From: Sandaracinobacteroides saxicola
GTDB taxonomy: Bacteria > Pseudomonadota > Alphaproteobacteria > Sphingomonadales > Sphingomonadaceae
Direction: 5' to 3'
DNA length: 64,000 nt
Assembly (NCBI RefSeq): GCF_014117445.1
Contig: NZ_CP059851.1
Span: 3,150,501 to 3,214,500 of the forward strand
In this document: positions 55,988-64,000 of the stretch, one piece after another
Layout of the letters: each line of letters opens with the position of its first letter
How positions within the stretch are numbered: the stretch's first letter is position 1
Position numbers and translations under genes: made by a program
The notes under the pieces: generated by a model
Databases searched by the model: none
Told to the model about the DNA's origin: nothing
The model's input: the letters and a program-made list of their open reading frames with translations, nothing else

Positions 55988-56839
55988 TCAGCCCCGCAGC
56001 CGCCCGAACAGCGCCGCCGCATGCGCCGGGTTTTCCGGCCGCACGAAGGGGAAGCTGATGTCCTCCCGGCCCTTCCAGGCATAGGGATCGTCGCCCGCCA
56101 CCAGCACGATATCGCGATAATCCTCGCGCAGGGTGGGCGGGATGCCGAACGCCCAGGGCAGCAGCGACCGTGCGCTCATATAATGGTTGACCAGCGCGCG
56201 CCGGAACCCGCCCGGCGCGCGGTTGTCGAGCGAGCGGTGCAGCGTATAGCCGTTGAACAGCGCCACCCCGCCGGCGCGCACCGGCACCGGCACGCCTTCC
56301 TCCCGGTCGCCGGGAAAGCCATGCGCTTCCTGCCCATTGTCGAAGCGGGGATCGCCATGGTCGCGCACCGGCCACAGGATGCCATCGTGATGGCTGCCGG
56401 GCCGCATCCACAGGCAGCCATTCTCCGGCGTCGCGTCATCCAGCGCGATCCACACGCCGCACAGTGAGCGGTCGCGCGTCGGGATATAATGCTCGTCCTG
56501 ATGCCAGGCCTGTCCGGGCTTGCCCGCGCTCTTCACGAACAGCATGGACTGCATCGCCTTCACATCCGGGCCGACCAGCTGCGTCAGCAGCGCCACGATC
56601 GCCGGATGCGCCAGCATCGCCGCCATCAGCGGGCTGGCCTTGTGCGGGAAATGGATGGCAAGGATCTCGGGCAGCGCCGCCTCTCCCCGGCCGGCGAAGG
56701 CTTCGGCACCCAGGATCGCGCCGCGCCCGCCGGTGGCGATCGCCGTCGCCTCCTTTCGCAGCGCGTCAATTTCCGCCGGCGTCAGCACATCCTGCACCAC
56801 GACATAGCCATCGCGCGCGTAATCCGCCGCCAGCGTCAT
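55988..56839 (-). CDS. Phytanoyl-CoA dioxygenase (PhyH) family protein 1
   Basis: A 283-residue Fe(II)/2-oxoglutarate dioxygenase. The iron ligands appear as His113-x-Asp115 in AWHQDEHYIP and His201 in YTLHRSLDN; an Arg-containing segment FRRALVNHYM follows as expected for 2-oxoglutarate binding. It overlaps the second PhyH gene upstream by four bases, and both precede the TonB receptor's downstream side on the same strand. The natural substrate is unknown; PhyH enzymes hydroxylate many small molecules. The ATG 56839 gives MTLAADYARDGYVVVQDV. Confidence 0.9.
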   Translation of the reverse strand: MTLAADYARDGYVVVQDVLTPAEIDALRKEATAIATGGRGAILGAEAFAGRGEAALPEILAIHFPHKASPLMAAMLAHPAIVALLTQLVGPDVKAMQSMLFVKSAGKPGQAWHQDEHYIPTRDRSLCGVWIALDDATPENGCLWMRPGSHHDGILWPVRDHGDPRFDNGQEAHGFPGDREEGVPVPVRAGGVALFNGYTLHRSLDNRAPGGFRRALVNHYMSARSLLPWAFGIPPTLREDYRDIVLVAGDDPYAWKGREDISFPFVRPENPAHAAALFGRLRG

Positions 56840-57633
56840 GCCGCCCGCCGCCACACCGGTTTCCAGATGTTGATCCGCGCCTGCATCGCCGCCACCGCCG
56901 GTGGCGCCAGGTTGCGGGTGCCGGCGCGGCCGTAGTGCCACACCATCGCCGCGCGGCGGCTGTCGGCCACATTGTCCGAGGATTTGTGCAGCAGATAGCT
57001 GTCGAACACCAGGAGGTCGCCCGGTTCCATCGTCACCGGCACCGCCGCGCGCTCATCCAGCCCCTCCACCTCCAGATAGCCATGGTTGGCCCCCGGCCGC
57101 CGGTCGGGCGCATGGGCATGGAGGTGCCGGTCGCGGTGGCTGCCGGGCAGCACCCACAGGCAGCCATTGTCCAGCGTCGCCGCCGAAATCGCCAGCCACA
57201 GGCCGATCTGCGGCTGCTGGTCGAAATTGAAATAATGGCTGTCCTGATGCCAGGGCTGTCCCCAGGCGCCCGGATTCTTCAGGATGAACATCGACTGGAA
57301 GACATCGACATCGGCGCCGCCCAGCAGGTCCGACAGCATCGGCCCGACGCGTGGATCGTCGCTGAACGCCGCGGTCGCCCCGAACAGGTGCGGGTTGAAC
57401 AGTTTCGACACATGATCTTCCGGATTCACCGCACCCGCCACCGGCTTCGCCTCCGGCTGCACCAGCAGGCCTTCGGCGGTGGCATAGGCCGGTTCACCGG
57501 CATGGGCGGCGGGCGGATCGGCGCGGATGGCGGTGATGCATTCCGCCGCCATCGCCTCGCCGGTCCCCGCGAAGCCGCGCCGCAGGAAGAACCCGTCGCG
57601 GTCGAAAGCCTCGCGCTCCGCCTCGGTCAGCAT
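56836..57633 (-). CDS. Phytanoyl-CoA dioxygenase (PhyH) family protein 2
   Basis: A 265-residue Fe(II)/2-oxoglutarate dioxygenase. Iron ligands: His129-x-Asp131 in PWHQDSHYFNF and His216 in YLLHKSSDN. The N-terminus EREAFDRDGFFLRRGFAG is typical of the family. It is related to but clearly different from the neighbouring PhyH protein, so the pair may be an old duplication or a heterodimer. The gene lies between the TonB receptor (10-base gap) and PhyH 1 (ATGA overlap), implying one operon. Confidence 0.9.
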   Translation of the reverse strand: MLTEAEREAFDRDGFFLRRGFAGTGEAMAAECITAIRADPPAAHAGEPAYATAEGLLVQPEAKPVAGAVNPEDHVSKLFNPHLFGATAAFSDDPRVGPMLSDLLGGADVDVFQSMFILKNPGAWGQPWHQDSHYFNFDQQPQIGLWLAISAATLDNGCLWVLPGSHRDRHLHAHAPDRRPGANHGYLEVEGLDERAAVPVTMEPGDLLVFDSYLLHKSSDNVADSRRAAMVWHYGRAGTRNLAPPAVAAMQARINIWKPVWRRAA

Positions 57634-57643
57634 CCCCTTGCCC

Positions 57644-59980
57644 CTACCGCAGTTTCAGGTCCAGCGAAACGCCCACGATGCGTCGCGCGTCCGCGCTCGG
57701 GAACTGGCTGTAGCTGCCCAGCCCGTTCGTGCCGGCCGCGTTGAGCACCGGCTGGGGAATGATCCGGCTGACGAAATGCTTGTCGAGCAGGTTGCGCGCG
57801 AACAGCGTCACCCGCCAGCGGTCGTCCGCCGCCGCCAGCGCCAGCGAGGCGCCCAGCAGGCCATAGCTGTCCTGCCGCAGCCCCGGATCGCCGTTGCTGG
57901 AATAGACCACATCGTCCCGCCAGAACCAGTTGACATTGGCGCCCACCTTCAAGGCATCGCTCACCGGCGTCTCATAATTCGCTTGCAAGGTGTAGGTGAA
58001 CTTCGGCGCGTCCGTCAGCGGCAGGCCGTCGCCGGTCGTCACGCCCCCGCCCGTCGGGCTGACGCGAATGCACTGGCGCGGGTCGGTCCGCGGCGTGCCG
58101 AACGGCAGGATGGTCGCCCCCACAAAGCAGGCGATGTTCTTGAAATCCTTGTATTCGCTGTCGAGATAGGTGGCGGCGCCCGACAGGCTGAGGCCGGCCA
58201 CAGGCCGCAGCATGATATCCGCCTCGATCCCCCGGGTGCTCAGCTTGCCGGCGTTGACGGTGGTGAAGCGCGACGGGAACACATTCTGGTCGAAGGCCTG
58301 CGCCTGGAAATTCTCGAAGTCGGTCTTGAAGGCGGTCAGGTTGAGCGTCAGTTTCCGGTCGAACAGGGTCGAGCGAAGGCCGATCTCGTAACTGGTCGGA
58401 ATTTCCGGCTGCACGAACACCGGCGTCGCCGACACCAGCTGCTGGTCATAGGCCGGGCCTTTATAGCCGCGTGCGACCGAGGCGAAGGCCATCACGTCCG
58501 GCGCGGGATCGACTTGCGCGATGACCCGCCAGCTGAAATTGTCGGTGGTGATCCGGGCGCCCCGCACGTCCAGCGTCGGCCGGCCCGGGATCGCGCCCAG
58601 GGTACCCGACGGGCGCTGGCGCCAGTCGAAGCGCAGGATTTCGTCGGTATAGCGGCCCGATGCACTCAGCTTGAACCAGTCCGTGAACGCATAGCTGAGC
58701 TGGCCGTAGAGGGCCTTGTTGTAATTGTAGGTTTCGCTGTCGCGGCGGTTTCCCAACGTGCCGCCGGGCGGCAGCGGGACCCCGAGCGTGCCGGTCTGTT
58801 CATTGCCGCCGCGGTTGGCGACGTCGAAATAGAAAGCGCCGACCAGCCACTGGAACGCCGATTCGCCACGTGACGTCAGGCGGAGCTCCGCGCTGAACTG
58901 CTGCACCCGCGAATCACCGGCATTCACGTCCAGCACGTTCAGCGGCAGGATGTCGGGGTCATTGTTGTCGAACGCATTCCACTCGCGATAGGCGACGATG
59001 CCGGTCAATGTCGCAAAGCCGGCATCATAGTTCACCTCACCCGACACCCCCAATGTGTCGAGGTCCTGGAAGAAGCGCGCGCCGGCCGCGTTCCTGAGGT
59101 TGGTGGCGGATGGGACGATGCCCTGCGCCGCGTTCAGCGCGGCGAACGGCGTGCCGGGCGCCGCCACCCGGGCGGTCCAGGCGCAGCAGCGGGTGCGGCT
59201 TTCCGACCAGTCGCCGATGATCAGGATCGACAGGTCATCGACCGGTTCCGCCAGCAGCTGGCCGCGCACGATCCGTTCCCGCCGGTTGTTCAGCGTTTCG
59301 TTGCGGTTGATGTTGGTGATGATGCCGTCGCGGTCGGTGCTGGAGACCGCCAGGCGAAAGGCGCCGGTGGTGCCGATCGGCACATTGACCACGCCGTTCA
59401 GCCGCAGATCATCCCAGGTGGCATAGCTGGCACCGAGGTCGAGCGACAGCTCGTTGAGCCGGGGCCGCCTGGTCGTGATCACGATCAGCCCGGCCGACGC
59501 ATTCTTGCCGAACAGCGTGCCCTGCGGCCCGCGCAGCACCTCCACGCGGTCGACATCGATCATGCTCATCGTGCCCATGCCGTTCCGCGACATGGGAATG
59601 CCGTCCACCACCACGCCGACGCTCTGCTCCACCCCGTCGCCGAAGATGGAGGTGCCGACGCCGCGGATCGACAGCCCCTCGCCGCGGGTGTTGGCGCTGT
59701 TGGCGAAGTTCAGGCTGGGGGTGACGAAGCGCAGGTCGGTGGGATTGTTGATGCCCTGGTTCAGCAGCGTGTCGCCGGAAATCGCGCTGATCGCCAGCGG
59801 CACGTCCTGCAGGCTCTGCCGGCGCAACTGCGCGGTCACCACGATCTCGTCGGGCGCCGCCTCCTCGGTCGCGGCGCGGGTCGGGGCATTGCCCGCGGGC
59901 TGGGCCAGGAGCGCGCTGCCCGGCAGGATCGCTGCCCCCAGCAGCAACAGCGTCCGGCGTGCAAAGGCGGTTGCGTCCAT
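57644..59980 (-). CDS. TonB-dependent outer-membrane receptor
   Basis: A 778-residue outer-membrane transporter: signal sequence (about 1-23, MDATAFARRTLLLLGAAILP), a plug domain (about 40-165, beginning DEIVVTAQLRRQSLQDVPLA with the VDRVEVLRGPQGTLFGKNA motif) and a 22-strand barrel ending VSLDLKLR. Sphingomonads use many such receptors for glycans, aromatic compounds and siderophores. Gene context favours import of a sugar conjugate. The start ATG 59980 is preceded by GGGGAG; the frame begins at a GTG six bases earlier. Confidence 0.95.
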   Translation of the reverse strand: MDATAFARRTLLLLGAAILPGSALLAQPAGNAPTRAATEEAAPDEIVVTAQLRRQSLQDVPLAISAISGDTLLNQGINNPTDLRFVTPSLNFANSANTRGEGLSIRGVGTSIFGDGVEQSVGVVVDGIPMSRNGMGTMSMIDVDRVEVLRGPQGTLFGKNASAGLIVITTRRPRLNELSLDLGASYATWDDLRLNGVVNVPIGTTGAFRLAVSSTDRDGIITNINRNETLNNRRERIVRGQLLAEPVDDLSILIIGDWSESRTRCCAWTARVAAPGTPFAALNAAQGIVPSATNLRNAAGARFFQDLDTLGVSGEVNYDAGFATLTGIVAYREWNAFDNNDPDILPLNVLDVNAGDSRVQQFSAELRLTSRGESAFQWLVGAFYFDVANRGGNEQTGTLGVPLPPGGTLGNRRDSETYNYNKALYGQLSYAFTDWFKLSASGRYTDEILRFDWRQRPSGTLGAIPGRPTLDVRGARITTDNFSWRVIAQVDPAPDVMAFASVARGYKGPAYDQQLVSATPVFVQPEIPTSYEIGLRSTLFDRKLTLNLTAFKTDFENFQAQAFDQNVFPSRFTTVNAGKLSTRGIEADIMLRPVAGLSLSGAATYLDSEYKDFKNIACFVGATILPFGTPRTDPRQCIRVSPTGGGVTTGDGLPLTDAPKFTYTLQANYETPVSDALKVGANVNWFWRDDVVYSSNGDPGLRQDSYGLLGASLALAAADDRWRVTLFARNLLDKHFVSRIIPQPVLNAAGTNGLGSYSQFPSADARRIVGVSLDLKLR

Positions 59981-60099
59981 GATCACTCCCCTTCAGATGG
60001 TCCCTGTCAACGCCGTTGCCCGGCCCTGTTTCGCCAAGGGTTGCGCGTGACGGAAAAACAGTCAATCCTGTTTTTAACTTTGGGGAGGATGGGTCGGGC

Positions 60100-60786
60100 A
60101 TGAGCATGAAAGGGTCTGCGAAGCCCGTTGCGCCGCGTGCGACCCGCCGGTCCACGCTACCACTCGTTGCGCCGCACCGCCCGCGCACCCAGGCCGAGCG
60201 GTCAGCGTCGATGCGCGCGCGCCTGCTGGAGGCGGCGATCGACTGCCTCAGCCGGCTGGGCTATGCCGCGACCTCCACCATCCTTGTCGCCGATGTCGCC
60301 CGGGTTTCGCGCGGCGCGATGCTGCACCATTTCGCCAGCAAGACGGCGCTGATGGGCGCCGTGTTCGAGCATATCTACACCGTCCACACCGATGCCTACG
60401 CCCGCATCGAGGTGCCGCGTGACCGCCCGCTCGAATGGCTCGACCGGCTGTTCGACACGGCGTGGGCGCTGTTCCGCGGCCCGACCGGGCTCGCCCAGTC
60501 GGAGCTGCTGCTGGCGACGCGGGCCGATCCGGAACTCGCCGCCGTGGTGCTGCCGCTGCATACCGCCATCCTCGCCCGCAGCGCCGATGGCCATGCCGCC
60601 GCCTTCGCCGCTGCCGGTTGCGCCGACCGGGCGCTGTCCGACACGCTGCTCAAAACCAATGTCGCCCTGCTGCGTGGTCTCGCTATGGACTCGGCGCTCG
60701 GCATGCCGCTCGCCGACTGCCAGCAGGTGATCGACGCGGCAAAGGCGCAGGCACGCGCCGCCATCCGCGCGGGGCGAGGCGCATGA
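60100..60786 (+). CDS. TetR/AcrR family transcriptional regulator
   Basis: A 228-residue repressor-type regulator. The HTH lies about residues 40-85 (LLEAAIDCLSRLGYAATSTI, VADVARVSRGAMLHHFASK), followed by an all-helical ligand domain. A basic Ser/Pro-rich N-terminal tail of about 35 residues precedes the HTH. It is divergent from the TonB receptor and coupled to the GH79-like gene (ATGA overlap), so it probably controls this locus. The start may be ATG 60100 or 60106. Confidence 0.9.
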   Translation: MSMKGSAKPVAPRATRRSTLPLVAPHRPRTQAERSASMRARLLEAAIDCLSRLGYAATSTILVADVARVSRGAMLHHFASKTALMGAVFEHIYTVHTDAYARIEVPRDRPLEWLDRLFDTAWALFRGPTGLAQSELLLATRADPELAAVVLPLHTAILARSADGHAAAFAAAGCADRALSDTLLKTNVALLRGLAMDSALGMPLADCQQVIDAAKAQARAAIRAGRGA

Positions 60787-62300
60787 TGGGCCAGCGCACC
60801 CTGACACTGATGGCTGCCGCGCTGCTGGCGTGCGCGTTGCCTGCCAAGGCGACTGTCATGCCGCCAGCTTTGGACCCTTCCACGCTGCCGGCCACCGGCA
60901 CCGTGCACCCGCGCTTCCAGTCCTACAATATCGAGATGGTGGAGGTGACCGGCGGCCGCTTCTGGAAGCCCTACCGCCTCGGCCCGCCCGCCTCGCCGGA
61001 GGACCGCTATGCCTACCGGCCGCCGCTCGACCTCGCCAATCCCCGGCTGGTGCGCCTTGCCGCCGCGCTCGGGCCGGCCATCGTGCGGGTCAGCGGCACC
61101 TGGGCCAACCGCACCTGGTTTCAGGCCCAACCAGGCACAACCCGCCCGCCCGGCTTCGACCAGACGCTGACCATGGCGCAGCTCGCCGGCCTCGCCCGCT
61201 TCCTGCGCGCCACCGACGGCGAGCTTTTGCTTTCCTTCGCGGGCGTTCCCCGCCTGCCCGACGGCCGCTGGGATCCGGCGCAGATGCAGGCGCTGGTCGC
61301 CGCCTCCCGCCGCGCCGGCATCCGCCTCATCGCCGGCCATTATCTCAACGAACCCAATCTGGTGCACCTGACCGGCACCCCCAAAGGCTACAGCGCCAAC
61401 GAGTTCGCCCGCGATTCGGACCTTTTCGCCACCGCCTTCCGCCGCGCCGCCCCCGGCGCCCTGGTGCTGGCGCCCGATGCCGTCGGCCAGGGTCCGGCGA
61501 TCGAGGCGCTGGCCCGCGCCGCCAACCAGCCCGTGCTCGGCGTCGAAGCGATGATGGCGCCGATGCGCGTGACGGTAGATGCCGTCGCCTACCACCATTA
61601 TGGCGGCGTCTCCGAACGCTGCGCCACCTCCGGCCCGCTGGCGCTCACGGCAGCCTCGGCCTTCGACCCCGCCTTCCTCGCCCGCACCGACGCCACCGCC
61701 GCCTACTACGCGGCCCTGCGCGACCGCTTCGCGCCCGGCGCGCCGCTGTGGCTGACCGAGGTGGCGCAGGCGGCCTGCGGCGGCAGCCGCTGGGCCGCCA
61801 CCTTCGCCGACACGCCGCGCTACATCGACCAGATGGGCCGCCTCGCCCGCGCCGGCGTGCAGGTCATCCTGCACAACACGCTCGCCGCCAGCGACTATGC
61901 CCTGCTCGACGAACGGGATTTCGCGCCGCGGCCGAACTACTGGGCGGCGCTGCTCTGGGCGCGTCTGATGGACCGGCGGGTGCTGACGACCGACCACCCG
62001 TCCCCCACGCTGCGGCTCTACGCCCATTGCCTGAAGGGCCGCAGGGGCGGCGTCGCGCTGGTCGCGGTCAATCTGGAGGCTGAGCCGAGAACGATCGCGC
62101 TGGCGCAGCGCGCCGAAATATACGCGCTGGCCGACGCCGACACGGGCCGCGCGGTGACGCTGAACGGCACGCGGCTGGCGCTGGGCCCGCGCGATGCGTT
62201 GCCGGCGCTGAATGCGGTCGGCGCGGACGCGCTGACGGTCGCGCCGCGCGGTGTCAGCTTCGCCGTCGTGCCGGACGCCGGCAACCGGGCCTGCCGGTGA
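60783..62300 (+). CDS. GH79-like glycoside hydrolase (heparanase/glucuronidase group)
   Basis: A 505-residue exported protein (signal about 1-24, MMGQRTLTLMAAALLACALP). It resembles GH79 enzymes: the RVSGTWANRTWF strand, an acid/base Glu190 in HYLNEPNLV and a nucleophile Glu326 in WLTEVAQAACGG, with an all-beta C-terminal domain (about 420-505). GH79 enzymes remove glucuronic acid or related residues; the substrate is unknown. The start ATG 60783 overlaps the TetR stop; ATG 60786 is possible. The stop overlaps the sulfatase start (GTGA). Confidence 0.8.
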   Translation: MMGQRTLTLMAAALLACALPAKATVMPPALDPSTLPATGTVHPRFQSYNIEMVEVTGGRFWKPYRLGPPASPEDRYAYRPPLDLANPRLVRLAAALGPAIVRVSGTWANRTWFQAQPGTTRPPGFDQTLTMAQLAGLARFLRATDGELLLSFAGVPRLPDGRWDPAQMQALVAASRRAGIRLIAGHYLNEPNLVHLTGTPKGYSANEFARDSDLFATAFRRAAPGALVLAPDAVGQGPAIEALARAANQPVLGVEAMMAPMRVTVDAVAYHHYGGVSERCATSGPLALTAASAFDPAFLARTDATAAYYAALRDRFAPGAPLWLTEVAQAACGGSRWAATFADTPRYIDQMGRLARAGVQVILHNTLAASDYALLDERDFAPRPNYWAALLWARLMDRRVLTTDHPSPTLRLYAHCLKGRRGGVALVAVNLEAEPRTIALAQRAEIYALADADTGRAVTLNGTRLALGPRDALPALNAVGADALTVAPRGVSFAVVPDAGNRACR

Positions 62301-63625
62301 GCCTGTCGCGGCGCGACATGATCGCCGCCGGCGCCGCGCTCGCCGCCCTGCCGGCCGCCGCCCGCGCCGTCCGCCCGCCGAACATCATCCTGATCGTCGC
62401 CGACGACCTCGGCTGGGGCGATCTCGGCTGCTATGGCTCGCCCTTCATCCGCACGCCGCACCTCGACCGGCTCGCCAACGCCGGCGTGCGCATGACCGAT
62501 TTCTACGCCAGCGCCAATGTCTGCACCCCCAGCCGCGCCGGCATGCTCACCGGCCGCTACCCGATCCGCACCGGCCTGGCGCACGAGGTCATCACAGTTA
62601 AGGACAGGCATGGCCTGCCGCTCTCCGAAGTCACCATCGCCGAGGCGCTGAAGCCCGGCTATGCCACCATGCTCGCCGGCAAATGGCATCTGGGCCACGC
62701 CGCGCCGCACTGGCCGCCGATGGTCCATGGCTTCGATGCCTTCGCCGGCATCCCCTATTCCAACGACATGCGGCCGCTGTCCTTCTTCCGCAGCCGCGCC
62801 GACGGCACGCTGGCGGAGGAACCGGTGGTGCAGGAGCGCCTGACCGACCAGTTTTTCGACGCCGGCATCGACTTCATCCGCGCCAGCGCCGCCCGCCCCT
62901 TCTTCCTGATGCTCACGCCGTCGGCGCCGCACATCCCGCTGCGGCCCGGCAAGGCGTTCGCCGGCCGCTCGGACGCCGGCAGCTATGGCGATGTGGTGGA
63001 GGAACTGGACGCCGCCGTCGGTCGCCTTGTCGCCGCGCTGAAAGGCGCCGGGCTGGAGCGCGACACGCTCATCCTCTTCACCTCCGACAATGGCCCCTGG
63101 TTCGAGGGGTCGGCCGGCCCTGCGCAGGGCCGCAAGGGCGGCGCCGGCTGGGACGGCGGCTATCTGGTGCCGCTGATCGCGTCCTGGCCCGGCACGCTGC
63201 GCCCGCGCGTCACCGACGCGATCGCCATGAACATCGACCTGCTGCCGACGCTGTGCACCCTTGCCGGCGCCCCGCTGCCGCCGGTCACCCTCGATGGCCG
63301 CGACCTGTCCGGGGTCTGGCGGCGCGGCGCCGCCAGCCCGCACGAGCAGCTGATCCTGTTCAACAACGAGCGCGTCGCGGCGCTGCGCACCCCGCGCTGG
63401 AAATTCGTGGGCCGCAGCTATTACCGCAGCTACAATGTGCCACTCGCCGCCATCGGCTATCCGCTGCTGTTCGATGTCACGCGCGACCCCGGCGAGACCA
63501 TCAACCTCGCCGCCCGCCAGCCCGAGGTCATGGCCGACCTCAGTGCCCGCTTCATCGCCGCCCGCGACAGTTTCGAACCGCTGGGCCTGCGCCAGGTGCC
63601 CGATTTCCTTCCCTCCGCCAGCTGA
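62297..63625 (+). CDS. Arylsulfatase family enzyme
   Basis: A 442-residue type I sulfatase. The formylglycine motif is Cys76-T-P-S-Arg80 (ANVCTPSRAGMLTGRYP) and the N-terminal metal Asps are in IVADDLGWGDLGCYG; a late Asp-Asn metal pair is in LFTSDNGPW. The first 25 residues carry a twin-arginine-type signal (SRRDMIAAGAALAALPAAA). A maturation enzyme for Cys to formylglycine is not in the window. It starts at GTG 62297, overlapping the GH79-like stop. Confidence 0.93.
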   Translation: MSLSRRDMIAAGAALAALPAAARAVRPPNIILIVADDLGWGDLGCYGSPFIRTPHLDRLANAGVRMTDFYASANVCTPSRAGMLTGRYPIRTGLAHEVITVKDRHGLPLSEVTIAEALKPGYATMLAGKWHLGHAAPHWPPMVHGFDAFAGIPYSNDMRPLSFFRSRADGTLAEEPVVQERLTDQFFDAGIDFIRASAARPFFLMLTPSAPHIPLRPGKAFAGRSDAGSYGDVVEELDAAVGRLVAALKGAGLERDTLILFTSDNGPWFEGSAGPAQGRKGGAGWDGGYLVPLIASWPGTLRPRVTDAIAMNIDLLPTLCTLAGAPLPPVTLDGRDLSGVWRRGAASPHEQLILFNNERVAALRTPRWKFVGRSYYRSYNVPLAAIGYPLLFDVTRDPGETINLAARQPEVMADLSARFIAARDSFEPLGLRQVPDFLPSAS

Positions 63626-63633
63626 GAGTGCGC

Positions 63634-64000
63634 ATGACCGACCTGTCCCCCACCAAAGGCATGACCCCCGCCGAGATCGCCGCCCGCGTCGATGCCATCC
63701 TGGCCGAGGCCACCCTGGAGGAGAAGGTCGGCATGATGTCAGGCCGGGGTTTCTTCGACCAGATCCGGGATGACGGCGGCATCTGGGGGGCGCGCCCCTA
63801 TCGCGCCGGCGGCGGCATGGAGCGGCTGAACGTGCCCGCCTTCTGGTTCACCGACGGCCCCCGCGGCGTGGCACGCGGCGAATCCACCTGTTTCCCCTGT
63901 ACCATGGCGCGCGGCGCCAGTTTCGACACCGACCTGGAACGCCGCATCGGCGAGGCGATGAGCATCGAAATCCGCGCGCAGGACTGCAACCTGACCGGCG
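63634..64000 (+). CDS. GH3 family beta-glucosidase-like protein (5' part only)
   Basis: The first 122 residues of a glycoside hydrolase of family 3, cut by the right edge. Visible family segments are ILAEATLEEKVGMMSGRGFF, the RLNVPAFWFTDGPRGVARGE strand with the Asp-Gly-Pro-Arg turn, and STCFPCTMARGASFDTDLERR. No signal peptide is seen at the N-terminus MTDLSPTKGMTPAEIA. It begins nine bases after the sulfatase stop, in the same direction, completing a TetR-GH79-sulfatase-GH3 run. Confidence 0.88.
   Translation, partial: MTDLSPTKGMTPAEIAARVDAILAEATLEEKVGMMSGRGFFDQIRDDGGIWGARPYRAGGGMERLNVPAFWFTDGPRGVARGESTCFPCTMARGASFDTDLERRIGEAMSIEIRAQDCNLTG

Overview
This window looks like chromosome from a high-GC alphaproteobacterium, most probably a member of Sphingomonadales. 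The evidence is strong G/C at third codon positions, three secreted proteins ending in the sphingomonad-type PEPxxWA-CTERM signal, the mdh-sucCD-sucAB-lpd arrangement of TCA genes, a large sphingomonad-style TonB-dependent receptor with a polysaccharide-type locus, and several palindromic repeat families. No rRNA, tRNA or CRISPR array was recognised.

Layout. 1-5.3 kb: ftsH (cut by the left edge), argS, a SPOR protein and a transglutaminase-like protein. 5.3-6.4 kb: an IS630-family element inserted exactly in the stop codon of a metallo-beta-lactamase-fold gene. 6.4-19 kb: mostly housekeeping (NfeD/SPFH pair, CoA-ester lyase, DUF418, ygfZ, a dihydroorotase-like gene, pepA-holC, ndk, an SMP-30 protein, a GH75-chitosanase-like secreted protein). 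19-25.6 kb: xerD, a hicAB toxin-antitoxin pair, cysK, an MFS transporter, a coupled PEP-CTERM/small-membrane/DUF1772 cluster, and a fusion of a SARP-like DNA-binding domain to an alpha/beta hydrolase.

25.7-40.3 kb is the most interesting part. The TCA genes mdh, sucC, sucD, sucA, odhB and lpdA are all on the minus strand in the usual order, but accessory modules occupy the junctions between them: vapBC between odhB and lpdA; a DUF5343 + HEPN (TIGR02391-like) gene pair and a GIY-YIG nuclease bracketed by two 104-bp REPIN-like palindromic elements between sucA and sucD; and a DUF2853-OmpA fusion plus a BglII/BstYI-like restriction enzyme, an MT-A70 methyltransferase and a small AbrB-like ORF between sucC and mdh. 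The HEPN pair and its surroundings are visibly AT-richer than the flanks, which suggests transfer.

40.4-55 kb: a PEP-CTERM protein, a LuxR-type regulator, an EmrAB-type efflux pair, zapE, a PaaI thioesterase, clpA, pcrA/uvrD, rsmD, an RsuA/RluB pseudouridine synthase, an Lrp regulator, trxB and a LysR regulator. 56-64 kb: two phytanoyl-CoA-dioxygenase-like genes and a TonB receptor on the minus strand, then a TetR regulator, a GH79-like glycosidase, a sulfatase and the start of a GH3 glycosidase on the plus strand. Together these look like a glycoside or glycan utilisation locus that continues past the right edge.
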